A stretch of DNA of 64,000 nt from Bacteroidaceae bacterium (GCA_017621515.1 JAGASY010000098.1:1-64000), one strand, 5' to 3'. Shown: positions 46,522 to 55,684, counted from the stretch's first letter. Program-made: numbers and translations. Notes: generated by a model not told the origin, from the letters alone.

Positions 46522-47811
46522 ATGCTTACACTAAAAGTAATTACTGAAGAGACCGAGAAAGTCATCAAAGGTCTTGAAAAGAAGCACTTCAGTGGTGCGC
46601 AGGAGGCGGTAGAGAAAGCTATTGCCATTGACAAGAGACGTAGAGAAGCACAGACAAAACTTGACGCGGCTTTGGCTGAAAGCAAAAAATATGCAGCTCA
46701 AATCGGCGGTCTGATGAAGCAGGGAAAGAAGGACGAGGCAGAAGCAGCAAAAGCAGAGGTTGCCAAACTGAAGGAAAACATAGCAGCTTTGCAGATTGAG
46801 CAGAAGAATGCAGAACAGGAATTGGAGGCCCACCTCTGCACTATACCGAACATTCCATACGACATCGTACCCGAAGGAACCGGTGCAGAAGACAATCTCG
46901 TAGTAAAAACAGGCGGAATGGAGACCGAGTTGCCGAAGAACGCACTTCCTCATTGGGAACTGGCAAAGAAATACAATCTGATTGACTTCGACCTTGGTGT
47001 GAAAATCACTGGTGCGGGCTTCCCCGTTTACCGTGGCAAAGGCGCCCGCCTACAGCGTGCGCTCATTAACTTCTTCTTGGACGAAGCACGCAAATCAGGT
47101 TACGAGGAAATCATGCCGCCTACGGTAGTCAACGAGGCTTCCGGTTACGGAACCGGACAGCTGCCCGATAAAGAAGGACAGATGTATCATTGCAATCTGG
47201 ATGATTTTTACCTCATCCCTACTGCCGAAGTACCCGTAACGAACATCTACCGCGATGTGATTCTCGACGAGAAAGAACTCCCCATCAAAAACTGCGCCTA
47301 CACCGAATGTTTCCGTCGCGAAGCCGGTTCTTACGGGAAAGACGTGCGCGGTCTGAACCGTCTGCATGAGTTCTCAAAGGTGGAATTGGTGCGCATCGAT
47401 ACTCCCGAACATTCCGAACAGTCGCATCAGGAAATGCTGGCACATGTGGAAGGTCTGCTCCAGAAACTGGAACTCCCTTACCGTATCCTGCGTCTTTGCG
47501 GCGGCGATATGAGTTTCACCTCTGCCATTTGTTACGACTTCGAAGTGTATTCCGAGGCACAGAAACGCTGGTTGGAAGTCAGCTCCGTATCCAACTTCGA
47601 CACTTATCAGGCCAACCGTCTGAAATGCCGTTACCGCCATGCGGAAGATAAAAAGACGGAACTGTGTCATACGCTGAACGGCTCGGCATTGGCATTGCCG
47701 CGCATTGTGGCAGCTCTGATGGAGAACAACCAGACTCCGCAAGGAATCCGTATTCCAAAGGCTCTTGTTCCTTATTGCGGTTTTGAGTATCTTGACGACC
47801 AGAACTTCTGA
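46522..47811 (+). CDS. serS: Seryl-tRNA synthetase
   Basis: 429 aa, the usual length. An N-terminal antiparallel coiled-coil arm (about 25-100; AQTKLDAALAESKKYAAQI) is followed by a class II catalytic core with PTAEVPVTNIYRDVI, AYTECFRREAGSYGKDVRGLNRLHEFSKVE (motif 2 region) and the motif 3 stretch LNGSALALPRIVAALMENNQ. It charges tRNA-Ser in the cytoplasm. It is alone in its transcription unit. Confidence 0.97.
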   Translation: MLTLKVITEETEKVIKGLEKKHFSGAQEAVEKAIAIDKRRREAQTKLDAALAESKKYAAQIGGLMKQGKKDEAEAAKAEVAKLKENIAALQIEQKNAEQELEAHLCTIPNIPYDIVPEGTGAEDNLVVKTGGMETELPKNALPHWELAKKYNLIDFDLGVKITGAGFPVYRGKGARLQRALINFFLDEARKSGYEEIMPPTVVNEASGYGTGQLPDKEGQMYHCNLDDFYLIPTAEVPVTNIYRDVILDEKELPIKNCAYTECFRREAGSYGKDVRGLNRLHEFSKVELVRIDTPEHSEQSHQEMLAHVEGLLQKLELPYRILRLCGGDMSFTSAICYDFEVYSEAQKRWLEVSSVSNFDTYQANRLKCRYRHAEDKKTELCHTLNGSALALPRIVAALMENNQTPQGIRIPKALVPYCGFEYLDDQNF

Positions 47812-47832
47812 AATATATAATTAAAAGGTGTG

Positions 47833-47876
47833 TCAGAATGAGAATCTATTTTTCGCAGAAATATTTCTCATTCTGA
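47833..47876 (+). terminator. Hairpin after serS, possible terminator
   Basis: Perfect 12-bp arms TCAGAATGAGAA / TTCTCATTCTGA with a 20-nt loop, 21 nt after the serS stop. There is no U-run, so termination is only likely. Confidence 0.45.
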
Positions 47877-48087
47877 TACATCTTATCGGAAATGAAAAGG
47901 GAATAGAGAAATTGAAGAGAAACATGCATCAGAGCCTTACAACTTGCAATTCTCATTAATAGTAAGGTGGAATCATTTTCAAGTTCCGGTATTTTTTATA
48001 ATGATTATTCTGCACAGAGTGTTTTTCAACGGAGAAATGTAATACTTAACAAGTTGTTGGCAGAATAATAAAAAAAACAGCTGCAAA

Positions 48088-50451
48088 ATGAATAGAATCA
48101 TAAGTAAAGAACAATTTTCGGAGAAAGTGTTCAAGTTTGAGGTTGAAGCACCATTGATTGCCAAATCTCGTAAAGCAGGACATTTCGTCATGATCCGTGT
48201 AGGCGACAAAGGTGAACGTATGCCGCTGACCCTCGCCGATTCGGACATAGAAAAAGGCACTATCACACTGGTTGTGCAGAAAGTCGGACTGTCGTCAACA
48301 AAATTGTGTATGCTCAATGAAGGAGACTATATCACTGATGTAGTAGGGCCGCTGGGGCAAGCCACACATATCGAAAACTTCGGAACGGTAGTCTGTGCCG
48401 GAGGCGGTGTAGGTGTAGCCCCAATGCTTCCTATCATCAAGGCACTGAAAGAAGCTGGAAACAAGGTTGTATCTGTGTTAGCGGGACGTACAAAAGAACT
48501 GATCATACTTGAAGATGAGGTGCGCAAGTACAGCGATGAAGTCATCATTATGACCGACGACGGAAGCTACGGACAGAAAGGTGTCGTGACGGTCGGTATC
48601 GAGCAGGTGATACAACGTGAAAAAGTAGATAAATGCTTTGCCATCGGTCCTGCCATCATGATGAAGTTCTGTTGTCTGCTTACAAAGAAATACAATGTTC
48701 CGACAGATGTATCTCTTAATACCATCATGGTAGATGGAACAGGTATGTGCGGTGCATGCCGTATCACAGTGGGAGGAAAGACACGCTTTGTATGCGTAGA
48801 TGGCCCAGAGTTTGACGGTCATGAAGTGGATTTCGATGAGATGTTCAAGCGTATGGGTGCATTCAAGCCTGCCGAGCTGGAGGAAATGGAGCACTTTGAA
48901 GAGCATCTGAACAATCATGCTTCGGAATGCAAACTGGTTCAAGATGCCGAGAAGGCGACAATGGCAGAATTAATGACCACCGATACTCCTCTGAGCGAAC
49001 TTACAGACAGAAAGGCTCCTTGGCGCGTGGAACTTCAGAAGAGCATGAAGCCGAAGGAGAGAACCCAGATAGAGCGTTGCGTCATGGGGGAACTTGACCC
49101 TGTATATCGTGCGACAACAAGAACGGAAGAAGTAAACACCGGACTTACACAGGAACAGGCTGTGACTGAAGCCAAGCGATGTCTCGACTGTGCAAATCCG
49201 TCATGTATGGAGGGATGCCCTGTAAGTATCAATATTCCTTCATTTATCAAAAATATCGAGAGAGGACAATTCTTGGAAGCAGCCAAGGTTCTCAAAGCCA
49301 CATCGGCACTCCCTGCTGTATGCGGACGTGTGTGTCCACAGGAAAAACAGTGTGAAAGCAAGTGCATACACCTGAAGATGGGAGGAAAAGCTGTGGCAAT
49401 AGGCAATTTGGAACGCTTTGCTGCTGATTTTGAACGCGAAAGCGGCAAGATGGCATTGCCGGAGTGTGCACCGAAGAATGGAATAAAAATAGCAGTCGTT
49501 GGTTCGGGACCTGCCGGATTGAGTTTCGCTGGCGACATGGCAAAATTAGGATATGAAGTGACCGTATTTGAGGCTCTTCATGAGATTGGCGGTGTATTGA
49601 AGTATGGTATTCCGGAGTTCCGTCTGCCTAATGCCATTGTGGATGTTGAAATAGAGAACCTGAGCAAGATTGGTGTCAACTTTGTGAAAGACTGCATCAT
49701 CGGAAAGACTGTCAGCATTGCTGACCTTGAATCACAAGGATATAAAGGCATATTCATCGCATCGGGAGCAGGCTTGCCAAACTTCATGAATATTCCGGGA
49801 GAGAACTGTATCAATGTCATGTCTTCCAACGAATATCTGACACGTGTGAATTTGATGGATGCCTCCAATCCGGAATCGGACACTCCAATAAATAAAGCCA
49901 AGAGTGTGATGGTTGTCGGCGGAGGAAATACGGCTATGGACTCTTGCCGTACAGCAAAACGTCTTGGAGCGGAGCGTGTATTCATTGCTTACAGAAGAAG
50001 CGAAGCAGAAATGCCTGCCCGCCTTGAAGAAGTAAAACATGCAAAAGAAGAAGGTATAGAGTTTCTCACTCTGCACAACCCGATAGAATATATCGCAGAC
50101 GAAAAAGGAGCTGTAAAGCAAGTGCGTCTTCAAAAGATGGAACTTGGCGAGCCGGATGCAAGCGGCAGACGTTCACCGGTGGCAATAGAAGGAGCTGTAG
50201 AGACAATTGATATCGACATGGCGATTGTGGCTGTAGGTGTCTCCCCTAACCCACTCGTCCCTAAATCAGTTGAAGGACTTGAACTCGGACGCAAGAATAC
50301 GATTGCAGTAAACGAGAAGATGCAGTCGAATATTCCTACCATATTTGCTGGAGGAGATATTGTGCGTGGCGGTGCAACTGTCATTCTTGCTATGGGTGAC
50401 GGACGCAAGGCTGCAAAGAATATGAACGAGATGCTTTTGAACAAACAATAA
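48088..50451 (+). CDS. Fused NfnAB/SudAB-like NAD(P)H-ferredoxin flavoenzyme (glutamate synthase small-subunit-like)
   Basis: 787 aa joining two proteins usually encoded apart. Residues 1-275 are a ferredoxin-NADP reductase/DHODB-electron-transfer-like subunit with an FAD barrel, an NAD site (VVCAGGGVGVAPMLPII) and a [2Fe-2S] cysteine cluster (MCGACRITVGGKTRFVC). Residues about 340-787 match the glutamate synthase small subunit family: two cluster motifs (CLDCANPSCMEGCP and CGRVCPQEKQCESKC) and two dinucleotide sites (VVGSGPAGLSFAGDMA, VVGGGNTAMDSCRTAKRLG). Separate NfnA/NfnB proteins couple NADH, NADPH and ferredoxin by electron bifurcation. The fused form probably does the same, but no large glutamate synthase subunit is present. 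Confidence 0.85.
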   Translation: MNRIISKEQFSEKVFKFEVEAPLIAKSRKAGHFVMIRVGDKGERMPLTLADSDIEKGTITLVVQKVGLSSTKLCMLNEGDYITDVVGPLGQATHIENFGTVVCAGGGVGVAPMLPIIKALKEAGNKVVSVLAGRTKELIILEDEVRKYSDEVIIMTDDGSYGQKGVVTVGIEQVIQREKVDKCFAIGPAIMMKFCCLLTKKYNVPTDVSLNTIMVDGTGMCGACRITVGGKTRFVCVDGPEFDGHEVDFDEMFKRMGAFKPAELEEMEHFEEHLNNHASECKLVQDAEKATMAELMTTDTPLSELTDRKAPWRVELQKSMKPKERTQIERCVMGELDPVYRATTRTEEVNTGLTQEQAVTEAKRCLDCANPSCMEGCPVSINIPSFIKNIERGQFLEAAKVLKATSALPAVCGRVCPQEKQCESKCIHLKMGGKAVAIGNLERFAADFERESGKMALPECAPKNGIKIAVVGSGPAGLSFAGDMAKLGYEVTVFEALHEIGGVLKYGIPEFRLPNAIVDVEIENLSKIGVNFVKDCIIGKTVSIADLESQGYKGIFIASGAGLPNFMNIPGENCINVMSSNEYLTRVNLMDASNPESDTPINKAKSVMVVGGGNTAMDSCRTAKRLGAERVFIAYRRSEAEMPARLEEVKHAKEEGIEFLTLHNPIEYIADEKGAVKQVRLQKMELGEPDASGRRSPVAIEGAVETIDIDMAIVAVGVSPNPLVPKSVEGLELGRKNTIAVNEKMQSNIPTIFAGGDIVRGGATVILAMGDGRKAAKNMNEMLLNKQ

Positions 50452-50475
50452 TCTGACACAGATTAGTCAGCAAGT

Positions 50476-50543
50476 AAACGGGTTGTTAAATCTGACTGGA
50501 CAGATAAACCGATGTTCCGGTTTGTGGATTTAACCACTCGTTT
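50476..50543 (+). other. Nested hairpin before the DUF5063 gene
   Basis: AAACGGGTTGTTAAATC (50476-50492) pairs with GATTTAACCACTCGTTT (50527-50543) with about 2 mismatches, and an inner AAACCG / CGGTTT stem lies between. It begins 25 nt after the NfnAB-like gene and ends 24 nt before the next ATG. Terminator, attenuator or leader structure are all possible. Confidence 0.5.
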
Positions 50544-50567
50544 ATTCAGCCGCAAATCGACTAAACG

Positions 50568-51143
50568 ATGGAAAAAGAATTGAAATCGCCGGTATATAGC
50601 CACGATGTACTGGAGTTTGTCACTGTAGCAGTACAATTTTGTGTCTATCTGGAATCATCGGAAAGCAAGACCCGACAGGAATTTACGAGTACCATGCTGA
50701 AACTTCTTCCGCTACTCTATCTGAAAGGTTCTCTTTTGCCAAAGTTTATGGCTGATGAGGAGGAAGAGCCTGAGACATTTGTGACAGAAGAAAATTACGA
50801 GATTATACGTACAAATATCAGTCGCGTGATGGGCGAACACGATGCCTACCTTGATGTATTCGTTGAAGACATGAAATATAGCGATACTCCTATATTGATG
50901 ACAGTCAGCGAAAATCTGTCTGATATTTATCAGGATCTCAAAAACTTTGTATATGCCTATAAATTAGGAGTGGAAGAAAGAATGATGGAAGCATTGGCTC
51001 TCTGCAAAGAAAACTTCGAGACATACTGGGGACAGAGAACTGTAAATGTGATGCGTGCACTTCACGATGTAATGTATAACCACAAAAGGGAAGATTTTGA
51101 GGACGAAGAATATGGTTATGACTATAATCAGGGAGAAATTTGA
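50568..51143 (+). CDS. DUF5063 family protein
   Basis: 191 aa, no signal peptide, acidic and mostly helical (VTVAVQFCVYLESSESKTRQEFTSTMLKLLPLLYLKGSL). The C-terminus is rich in acidic and tyrosine residues (EDEEYGYDYNQ). I associate this pattern with DUF5063, often found in Bacteroidetes next to an exonuclease and an rRNA methyltransferase, as here. Function unknown. Its last 26 nt overlap the exonuclease gene. Confidence 0.75.
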   Translation: MEKELKSPVYSHDVLEFVTVAVQFCVYLESSESKTRQEFTSTMLKLLPLLYLKGSLLPKFMADEEEEPETFVTEENYEIIRTNISRVMGEHDAYLDVFVEDMKYSDTPILMTVSENLSDIYQDLKNFVYAYKLGVEERMMEALALCKENFETYWGQRTVNVMRALHDVMYNHKREDFEDEEYGYDYNQGEI

Positions 51144-51762
51144 CAAGAAAAAACTGAACGAGCTGCCACGTGTAGTGTTTCAAGGACGTATTGTAACAGT
51201 TTTCACAGAGAATGAAGCGGAAAAGGCTGTAGATTTCCTTATAGGTCAGCCGATATTGGGAATTGACACGGAGACACGTCCGTCTTTTCGCCGAGGACAT
51301 TCGTTTCAGGTTGCTTTGCTACAAGTTGCCACACCTGATATTTGTTTCCTGTTCAGACTGAACAGAATCGGAATAACAGATGCGGTCAAAAGGTTGCTTG
51401 AAGACTGCTCCACATTAAAAGTCGGACTTTCTTTGCACGATGATTTGCGCGCCTTGAATGCCCGGACCCAATTCACCCCCGGACTATTTGCCGATATACA
51501 GAAAGAGGTAAAAGATATAGGAATTGCCGACATGAGTCTGCAAAAGATCTATGCCAACCTTTTCGGACAGAAAATCTCAAAGACACAGCAGTTGTCAAAC
51601 TGGGAGGCAGATATATTGTCCGACGCACAAAAGCTATATGCGGCGACAGATGCATGGGCATGTATTATGATACATGAGAAACTGAAAAAGCTGAAAGAGA
51701 CATGCGACTATAAGCTTGTAAAAGAAGAGAGTGATGCACCTTCATCGACAATGCCAATGTAG
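51118..51762 (+). CDS. 3'-5' exonuclease, DEDD family (RNase D-like)
   Basis: 214 aa from the ATG at 51118 (an ATG at 51112 is possible; the TTG further up lies well inside the previous gene). Motif I is GID50-T-E52, motif II is in KVGLSLHDDLRAL, and motif III YAATDAWACIMI fits the Y-x3-D version. It digests RNA or DNA from the 3' end with two metal ions. Overlap with DUF5063 and the close RlmI-like gene suggest an RNA-processing operon. Confidence 0.85.
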   Translation: MTIIREKFDKKKLNELPRVVFQGRIVTVFTENEAEKAVDFLIGQPILGIDTETRPSFRRGHSFQVALLQVATPDICFLFRLNRIGITDAVKRLLEDCSTLKVGLSLHDDLRALNARTQFTPGLFADIQKEVKDIGIADMSLQKIYANLFGQKISKTQQLSNWEADILSDAQKLYAATDAWACIMIHEKLKKLKETCDYKLVKEESDAPSSTMPM

Positions 51763-51802
51763 AAAGACTGCATCCGACCAACAAATAAGATAAAGGTAAG
51801 AT

Positions 51803-53014
51803 ATGAAGAAAGTATATTTGAAACGTGGAAAAGACGAATCACTGAGACGTTTTCATCCGTGGATATTTTCCGGAGCAATACATCATTTTGACAGCCAGCC
51901 GGAAGAAGGTGAGGTTGTGGAAGTATATGCACTCAGAAACAATGCAGAGCATACAGGCACAGACCTTGATTATGAATACATTGCAACAGGGCATTACCAG
52001 ATTGGCAGCATCATGGTCAGAGTACTGACCTTTGACAACGAACTGATAGACAGAGCATTCTATGAACGAAGAATTGCATCTGCCTACGATGTCCGCAAAT
52101 CTATCGGAGTTGCAGACAGACATGACAATGATACTTACAGGCTCGTACACGGAGAAGGAGACAATCTCTCCGGTCTTATCATCGACATATATGGTAAGAC
52201 AGCGGTCATGCAGGCTCATTCTGTCGGGATGCACACAGACAGATATACCATAGCACAAGCTTTGAAGAATGTATTGAACGACAAAATAGAAAATATATTC
52301 TATAAGTCGGAAACCACATTGCCATATAAAGCAGAGCTTGGTCAGGAAAACGGATTTCTGCTTGGAGGAAGCGCAGACGACATTGCCATAGAAAACGGTC
52401 TGAAGTTCCACGTCGATTGGTTGAAAGGACAAAAAACGGGATTCTTCGTAGATCAGAGAAAAAACCGCAGTCTGCTTGAACACTATGCAAAAGGACGCAG
52501 TGTACTCAATATGTTCTGCTACACCGGCGGTTTCTCTTTTTATGCCATGCGAGGCGGTGCAAAAGTCGTACACTCTGTTGACTCTTCTCAAAAAGCAATC
52601 GATCTTACCAATGCAAATGTTCAACTCAATTTCCCGGGAGACGACCGGCATCAGGCATTTGCAGAGGACGCTTTCAAGTATCTTGACCGAATGGACGATA
52701 TGTACGACCTTATCATCCTCGACCCTCCTGCATTTGCCAAGCACAAAGATGCTTTAAGAAATGCACTCAAAGGATATTCAAGACTCAACCAGAAGGCACT
52801 GGATAAAATACACAGTGGCGGCATACTGTTCACATTCAGTTGCTCCCAGATTGTGACAAAGGACAATTTCCGTACAGCTGTGTTCACCGCTGCTGCACAG
52901 GCAGGACGCAAAGTACGCATCTTGCATCAGTTGCACCAGCCTGCCGACCACCCTATCAATATTTATCATCCGGAAGGAGAATATCTGAAGGGTCTTGTAT
53001 TGTATGTAGAATAA
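51803..53014 (+). CDS. 23S rRNA (cytosine-5)-methyltransferase RlmI-like
   Basis: 403 aa. N-terminal PUA domain (about 1-80; VYLKRGKDESLRRFHPWIFSGAI), a central EEHEE-type region, then a Rossmann SAM-dependent methyltransferase (VLNMFCYTGGFSFYAMRGGA, VDSSQKAI, LIILDPPAFAKHKD and FTFSCSQIV). RlmI methylates C1962 of E. coli 23S rRNA; this member is assigned by overall layout. Last gene of the DUF5063-exonuclease-methyltransferase operon, with a strong terminator after it. Confidence 0.9.
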   Translation: MKKVYLKRGKDESLRRFHPWIFSGAIHHFDSQPEEGEVVEVYALRNNAEHTGTDLDYEYIATGHYQIGSIMVRVLTFDNELIDRAFYERRIASAYDVRKSIGVADRHDNDTYRLVHGEGDNLSGLIIDIYGKTAVMQAHSVGMHTDRYTIAQALKNVLNDKIENIFYKSETTLPYKAELGQENGFLLGGSADDIAIENGLKFHVDWLKGQKTGFFVDQRKNRSLLEHYAKGRSVLNMFCYTGGFSFYAMRGGAKVVHSVDSSQKAIDLTNANVQLNFPGDDRHQAFAEDAFKYLDRMDDMYDLIILDPPAFAKHKDALRNALKGYSRLNQKALDKIHSGGILFTFSCSQIVTKDNFRTAVFTAAAQAGRKVRILHQLHQPADHPINIYHPEGEYLKGLVLYVE

Positions 53015-53033
53015 TCACCTCTGAATAATATGC

Positions 53034-53071
53034 AGCCCGGCATTTGCGCAAACAAAAGCCGGGCTTTTTTA
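53034..53071 (+). terminator. Rho-independent terminator after the RlmI-like gene
   Basis: Stem AGCCCGGC / GCCGGGCT, 16-nt loop, followed by TTTTTTA. Confidence 0.9.
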
Positions 53072-53123
53072 CACTGCATTGTGCAGACCTAACAGCTTGG
53101 TCGGTCTGACATAGTAAACAGTT

Positions 53124-54377
53124 TTATTTGACAAGAATCTTCTGTGAACGTACAGATTTGCCATTCTTGATTAATGCCACATTGTAGATGCCGGAAGGAA
53201 CATTGCCAACATTAAGTGTGACAGTGTTTGCACCGGAACCGGCTGCTGATGAAGCTACTGTCACTCCGTTCATACCAACCAAAACAGCTTTTGCATCAGC
53301 ATCGCTGTTTTCTACATTGACATCAATGTTTTTGCCATTCAATGTGGCAAAAGGAGTTGCTACACGAGCAACCTCTTGAATGGACGTTGTTGAACGGTCG
53401 TATTTGTATAAGATGTCATACGAATTAACATAACCTTTGAAGTATATATTCCCTCCTATAATACATATATAATCTATAGTTCCTTCTTCTCCTTCAATTC
53501 TTGTATCGATCTGTGCAACCATATTTCCGTCCTCATTATATATTGCATATCCTTTTAGAGAGTATGTTTCTCTTGCATTTCTTTTAAATACAAGTCCTTT
53601 GTCATTACTGCCATACTGCCAATAGTCACCAGCTGTTTTAATTGCTGAGCCATATAAAGGAACTATATACTCCCACTTGTCATCGTCATTGAACAATGTT
53701 TGTGAGAACATAAAACTCTTGTCTGTGGTGTTGTTTGTATCGTAATCATAAAAATCATAATACTCACACCTGCTCAATGGAAATATACTGACATCTTCAA
53801 AAACTTGCCAGTCAGCAGATTCTGCATCAATAACTAATTCATAGTCGCAACGTATTTTCGTTACATATCCATCAATAATAGAGTAGTATTCATCAGGATA
53901 GGTACTTCCCAGATATTCCGGATAGTAAAAACCGTTATCTGCAGTATAACAGCTTATGTTACCTTTGTGGTCAATGAATCCTGTATATTCTCTTTCCCAC
54001 CATTCCTCTTTTAGTTTCTGAATCATCTCACCCATGGAAGAGGCTTGTATCTTTTCGCCGTTATTATTGAGGATTTCATTATCATATATCCTGTAATCGG
54101 TGACTTTGGCTTCTGTCGGTTTGACAGTGGCTATTTCCGCATAGCTCTTGGACACCAAGCCATGATCCTTTATTTTGAAATTTTTGATAAGATTGAAATT
54201 TGCATCATATATTTCAGCAGTTTCATTGTCACTATCATATACTGTTATGACCGCAGATTTTGAAGATGTTAATACTCCGGGAGTAATATACAAACTACCT
54301 TCAGTCTTGAAATTCTGTGCATTCATCATCCCCATTGATACTGCAATAAATGCAAAAGTAGATATTAGCTTATTCAT
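53124..54377 (-). CDS. Secreted T9SS (type A) cargo protein of unknown function
   Basis: 417 aa from the ATG at 54377, which opens a signal peptide (MNKLISTFAFIAVSMGMMNAQ). A longer in-frame extension is rejected because it covers the structured leader at 54427-54555. The mature region is rich in Tyr, Asp and Asn with no recognised enzyme motif. The last 75 residues end NVGNVPSGIYNVALIKNGKSVRSQKILVK-like, a type A T9SS sorting domain (strands plus terminal KILVK). It should be secreted across the outer membrane and attached to or released from the surface. Confidence 0.78.
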   Translation of the reverse strand: MNKLISTFAFIAVSMGMMNAQNFKTEGSLYITPGVLTSSKSAVITVYDSDNETAEIYDANFNLIKNFKIKDHGLVSKSYAEIATVKPTEAKVTDYRIYDNEILNNNGEKIQASSMGEMIQKLKEEWWEREYTGFIDHKGNISCYTADNGFYYPEYLGSTYPDEYYSIIDGYVTKIRCDYELVIDAESADWQVFEDVSIFPLSRCEYYDFYDYDTNNTTDKSFMFSQTLFNDDDKWEYIVPLYGSAIKTAGDYWQYGSNDKGLVFKRNARETYSLKGYAIYNEDGNMVAQIDTRIEGEEGTIDYICIIGGNIYFKGYVNSYDILYKYDRSTTSIQEVARVATPFATLNGKNIDVNVENSDADAKAVLVGMNGVTVASSAAGSGANTVTLNVGNVPSGIYNVALIKNGKSVRSQKILVK

Positions 54378-54426
54378 TGTAAATATTATAAAATAAGAAA
54401 AGGCATGTAACCATTCTGCATGCTTG

Positions 54427-54555
54427 TTTCTCATCCGGTTACCGCCAAGTGACCTGCTATACAACAAGCACAGAACAGTCCACGCCTTATCAGCGTGAAC
54501 TTTCAATCTGCTTGTTCCTTGTATAGCGAATGATTTGGCGGTATTCGATGAGAAA
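54427..54555 (-). ncRNA. Multi-stem structured leader element
   Basis: Four nested stems can be read: TTTCTCATC / GATGAGAAA (54427-54435, 54547-54555), TACCGCCAA / TTGGCGGTA (54440-54448, 54535-54543), CTATAC plus AACAAGCA with TGCTTGTT plus GTATAG (54457-54470, 54509-54526), and GTCCACGC / GCGTGAAC (54478-54485, 54493-54500). They are separated by small internal loops. It starts 50 nt before the ATG of the T9SS cargo gene and would form one long hairpin of about 129 nt. It matches no RNA family I know; riboswitch, small RNA and repeat remnant are possible. Confidence 0.55.
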
Positions 54556-54631
54556 GAACAAGAGCTAAAAGCTCAATATATATTTATATGTTTTTTTAAT
54601 ATAATCGTCAGAATGGAAACGCTTTTCATTG

Positions 54632-54709
54632 TTAATAAAAATTCGCACTGGTTGCGATTAAATTTGTTCCCAATTGTGGAGCGCATTCATTCTGAATGTC
54701 GTTCTCCAT
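54632..54709 (-). CDS. Possible 25-residue small open reading frame
   Basis: ATG at 54709 to TAA at 54632 on the minus strand (starts MENDIQNECAP). An AGGAGG sequence lies about 30 nt upstream, too far for a standard start. It sits in the long leader between a candidate promoter (-7 TAACTTTG at about 54908-54915) and the T9SS cargo gene. It could be a leader peptide or chance. Confidence 0.2.
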   Translation of the reverse strand: MENDIQNECAPQLGTNLIATSANFY

Positions 54710-54907
54710 GCGTTTCTCAATTGTTTTCTGTTTCTTAACCTCCTTTTTTTAGATTTTACTTCATTGTTTATTTAATTCCACACCACCCTTCATGGGTATT
54801 TACAAGTTCCAGACCAACAAGGCTGCTCAAGATTCACCATGTCAGAAAAATATCTCATTTAGCGGTGTACCGATGTTACATTAATTCAATGCCACACGAT
54901 TTGGCAA

Positions 54908-54936
54908 AGTTATAAATTAAATCCGACAAACAAGAG
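54908..54936 (-). promoter_or_regulatory. Candidate promoter reading toward the T9SS cargo gene
   Basis: On the minus strand TTG, an 18-nt spacer and TAACTTTG resemble the Bacteroidetes consensus. If used, the leader before the ATG at 54377 would be about 525 nt and include the multi-stem element. Confidence 0.4.
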
Positions 54937-55228
54937 TTTGACTTAATTTTATTTATTGTAATTGCATAGAATCACGGTAGAATCACGGAATCATCCTACT
55001 TTATGCATATATCTTCTTTGTCATCGGCAAAGAATCGGTAGCTATTCAGTCTCCCACAGAGATGCTCTCTGAAATAAATGGTTGGTTACATAATATTGAT
55101 TATTAATGATTCACGTAAATGTAACATGGTAGCGAGTCAGTAAAACAAACAATATTGAGAATCAATATCAAGTTTTTTGTTTTGCACTTGCCTGCAAAAT
55201 GAAAAAAACTGTGCATAAAGGAATAGAA

Positions 55229-55350
55229 AACAGTGCGCTGAGAACTCAAATCAACACTGTTGTTTTTATAATCAGCAGTGTAGTTTACACAATCAGCAGT
55301 GCTGTTTTTATAATCAGCACTGCTGATTTGAGAATTCTACATAGTGTTTT
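55229..55350. repeat. Family B palindromic 21-bp array, copy B3
   Basis: Units AACACTGTTG, AGCAGTGTAG, AGCAGTGCTG and AGCACTGCTG with 21-bp period, linked by TTTTTATAATC and TTTACACAATC. It is the most diverged copy yet keeps period and palindromic character. Downstream it shares TATGTTTTCAAGG with copy B1. It lies in the 1.3-kb gap between two divergent T9SS cargo genes. Confidence 0.8.
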
Positions 55351-55536
55351 CAGATTTCCCCTGCACTTAAAATATGTTTTCAAGGTATTGTACATAGATA
55401 GAGTGCATAGTGTGCATTTTTTAAGATATGGCACTGCATATAAGATTACAAGAGTATGGTATTGGCATCGAGCCAACGACCAAGCTTATTCTATAAGTCA
55501 AGGACAATCGCGGGATAAGAGCTGTTGGGAAATTTG

Positions 55537-55620
55537 CGATTGAAGCATGGCGCGGCAGCGAAGAGAGTCTGTCGAATGCAACTACAATAAACAATTTTAA
55601 TAAAACAGTTTCTAAATTAG
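55537..55620 (+). repeat. Family C remnant C5
   Basis: Retains GGCGCGGCAGCGAAGAGAGTCTGTCGAATGCAAC-type sequence (parts of the right terminal segment of family C) and the A-rich tail ending AAAACAGTTTCTAA that C1 and C3 also have. The internal palindromes are absent. It ends about 65 nt before the next gene's ATG. Confidence 0.6.
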
Positions 55621-55684
55621 ACAAAATAGGCTGTTATTGTCACAATGAATGATTAAATTTGCACTCACTAATTCATTACTTTAT

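Noticed and set aside
54740..54915. SRP RNA, 6S RNA or tmRNA in the T9SS gene leader
   Set aside because: None of the conserved cores (for example the GGAAGNNAGCAGCC-type SRP tip) is present in the right order.
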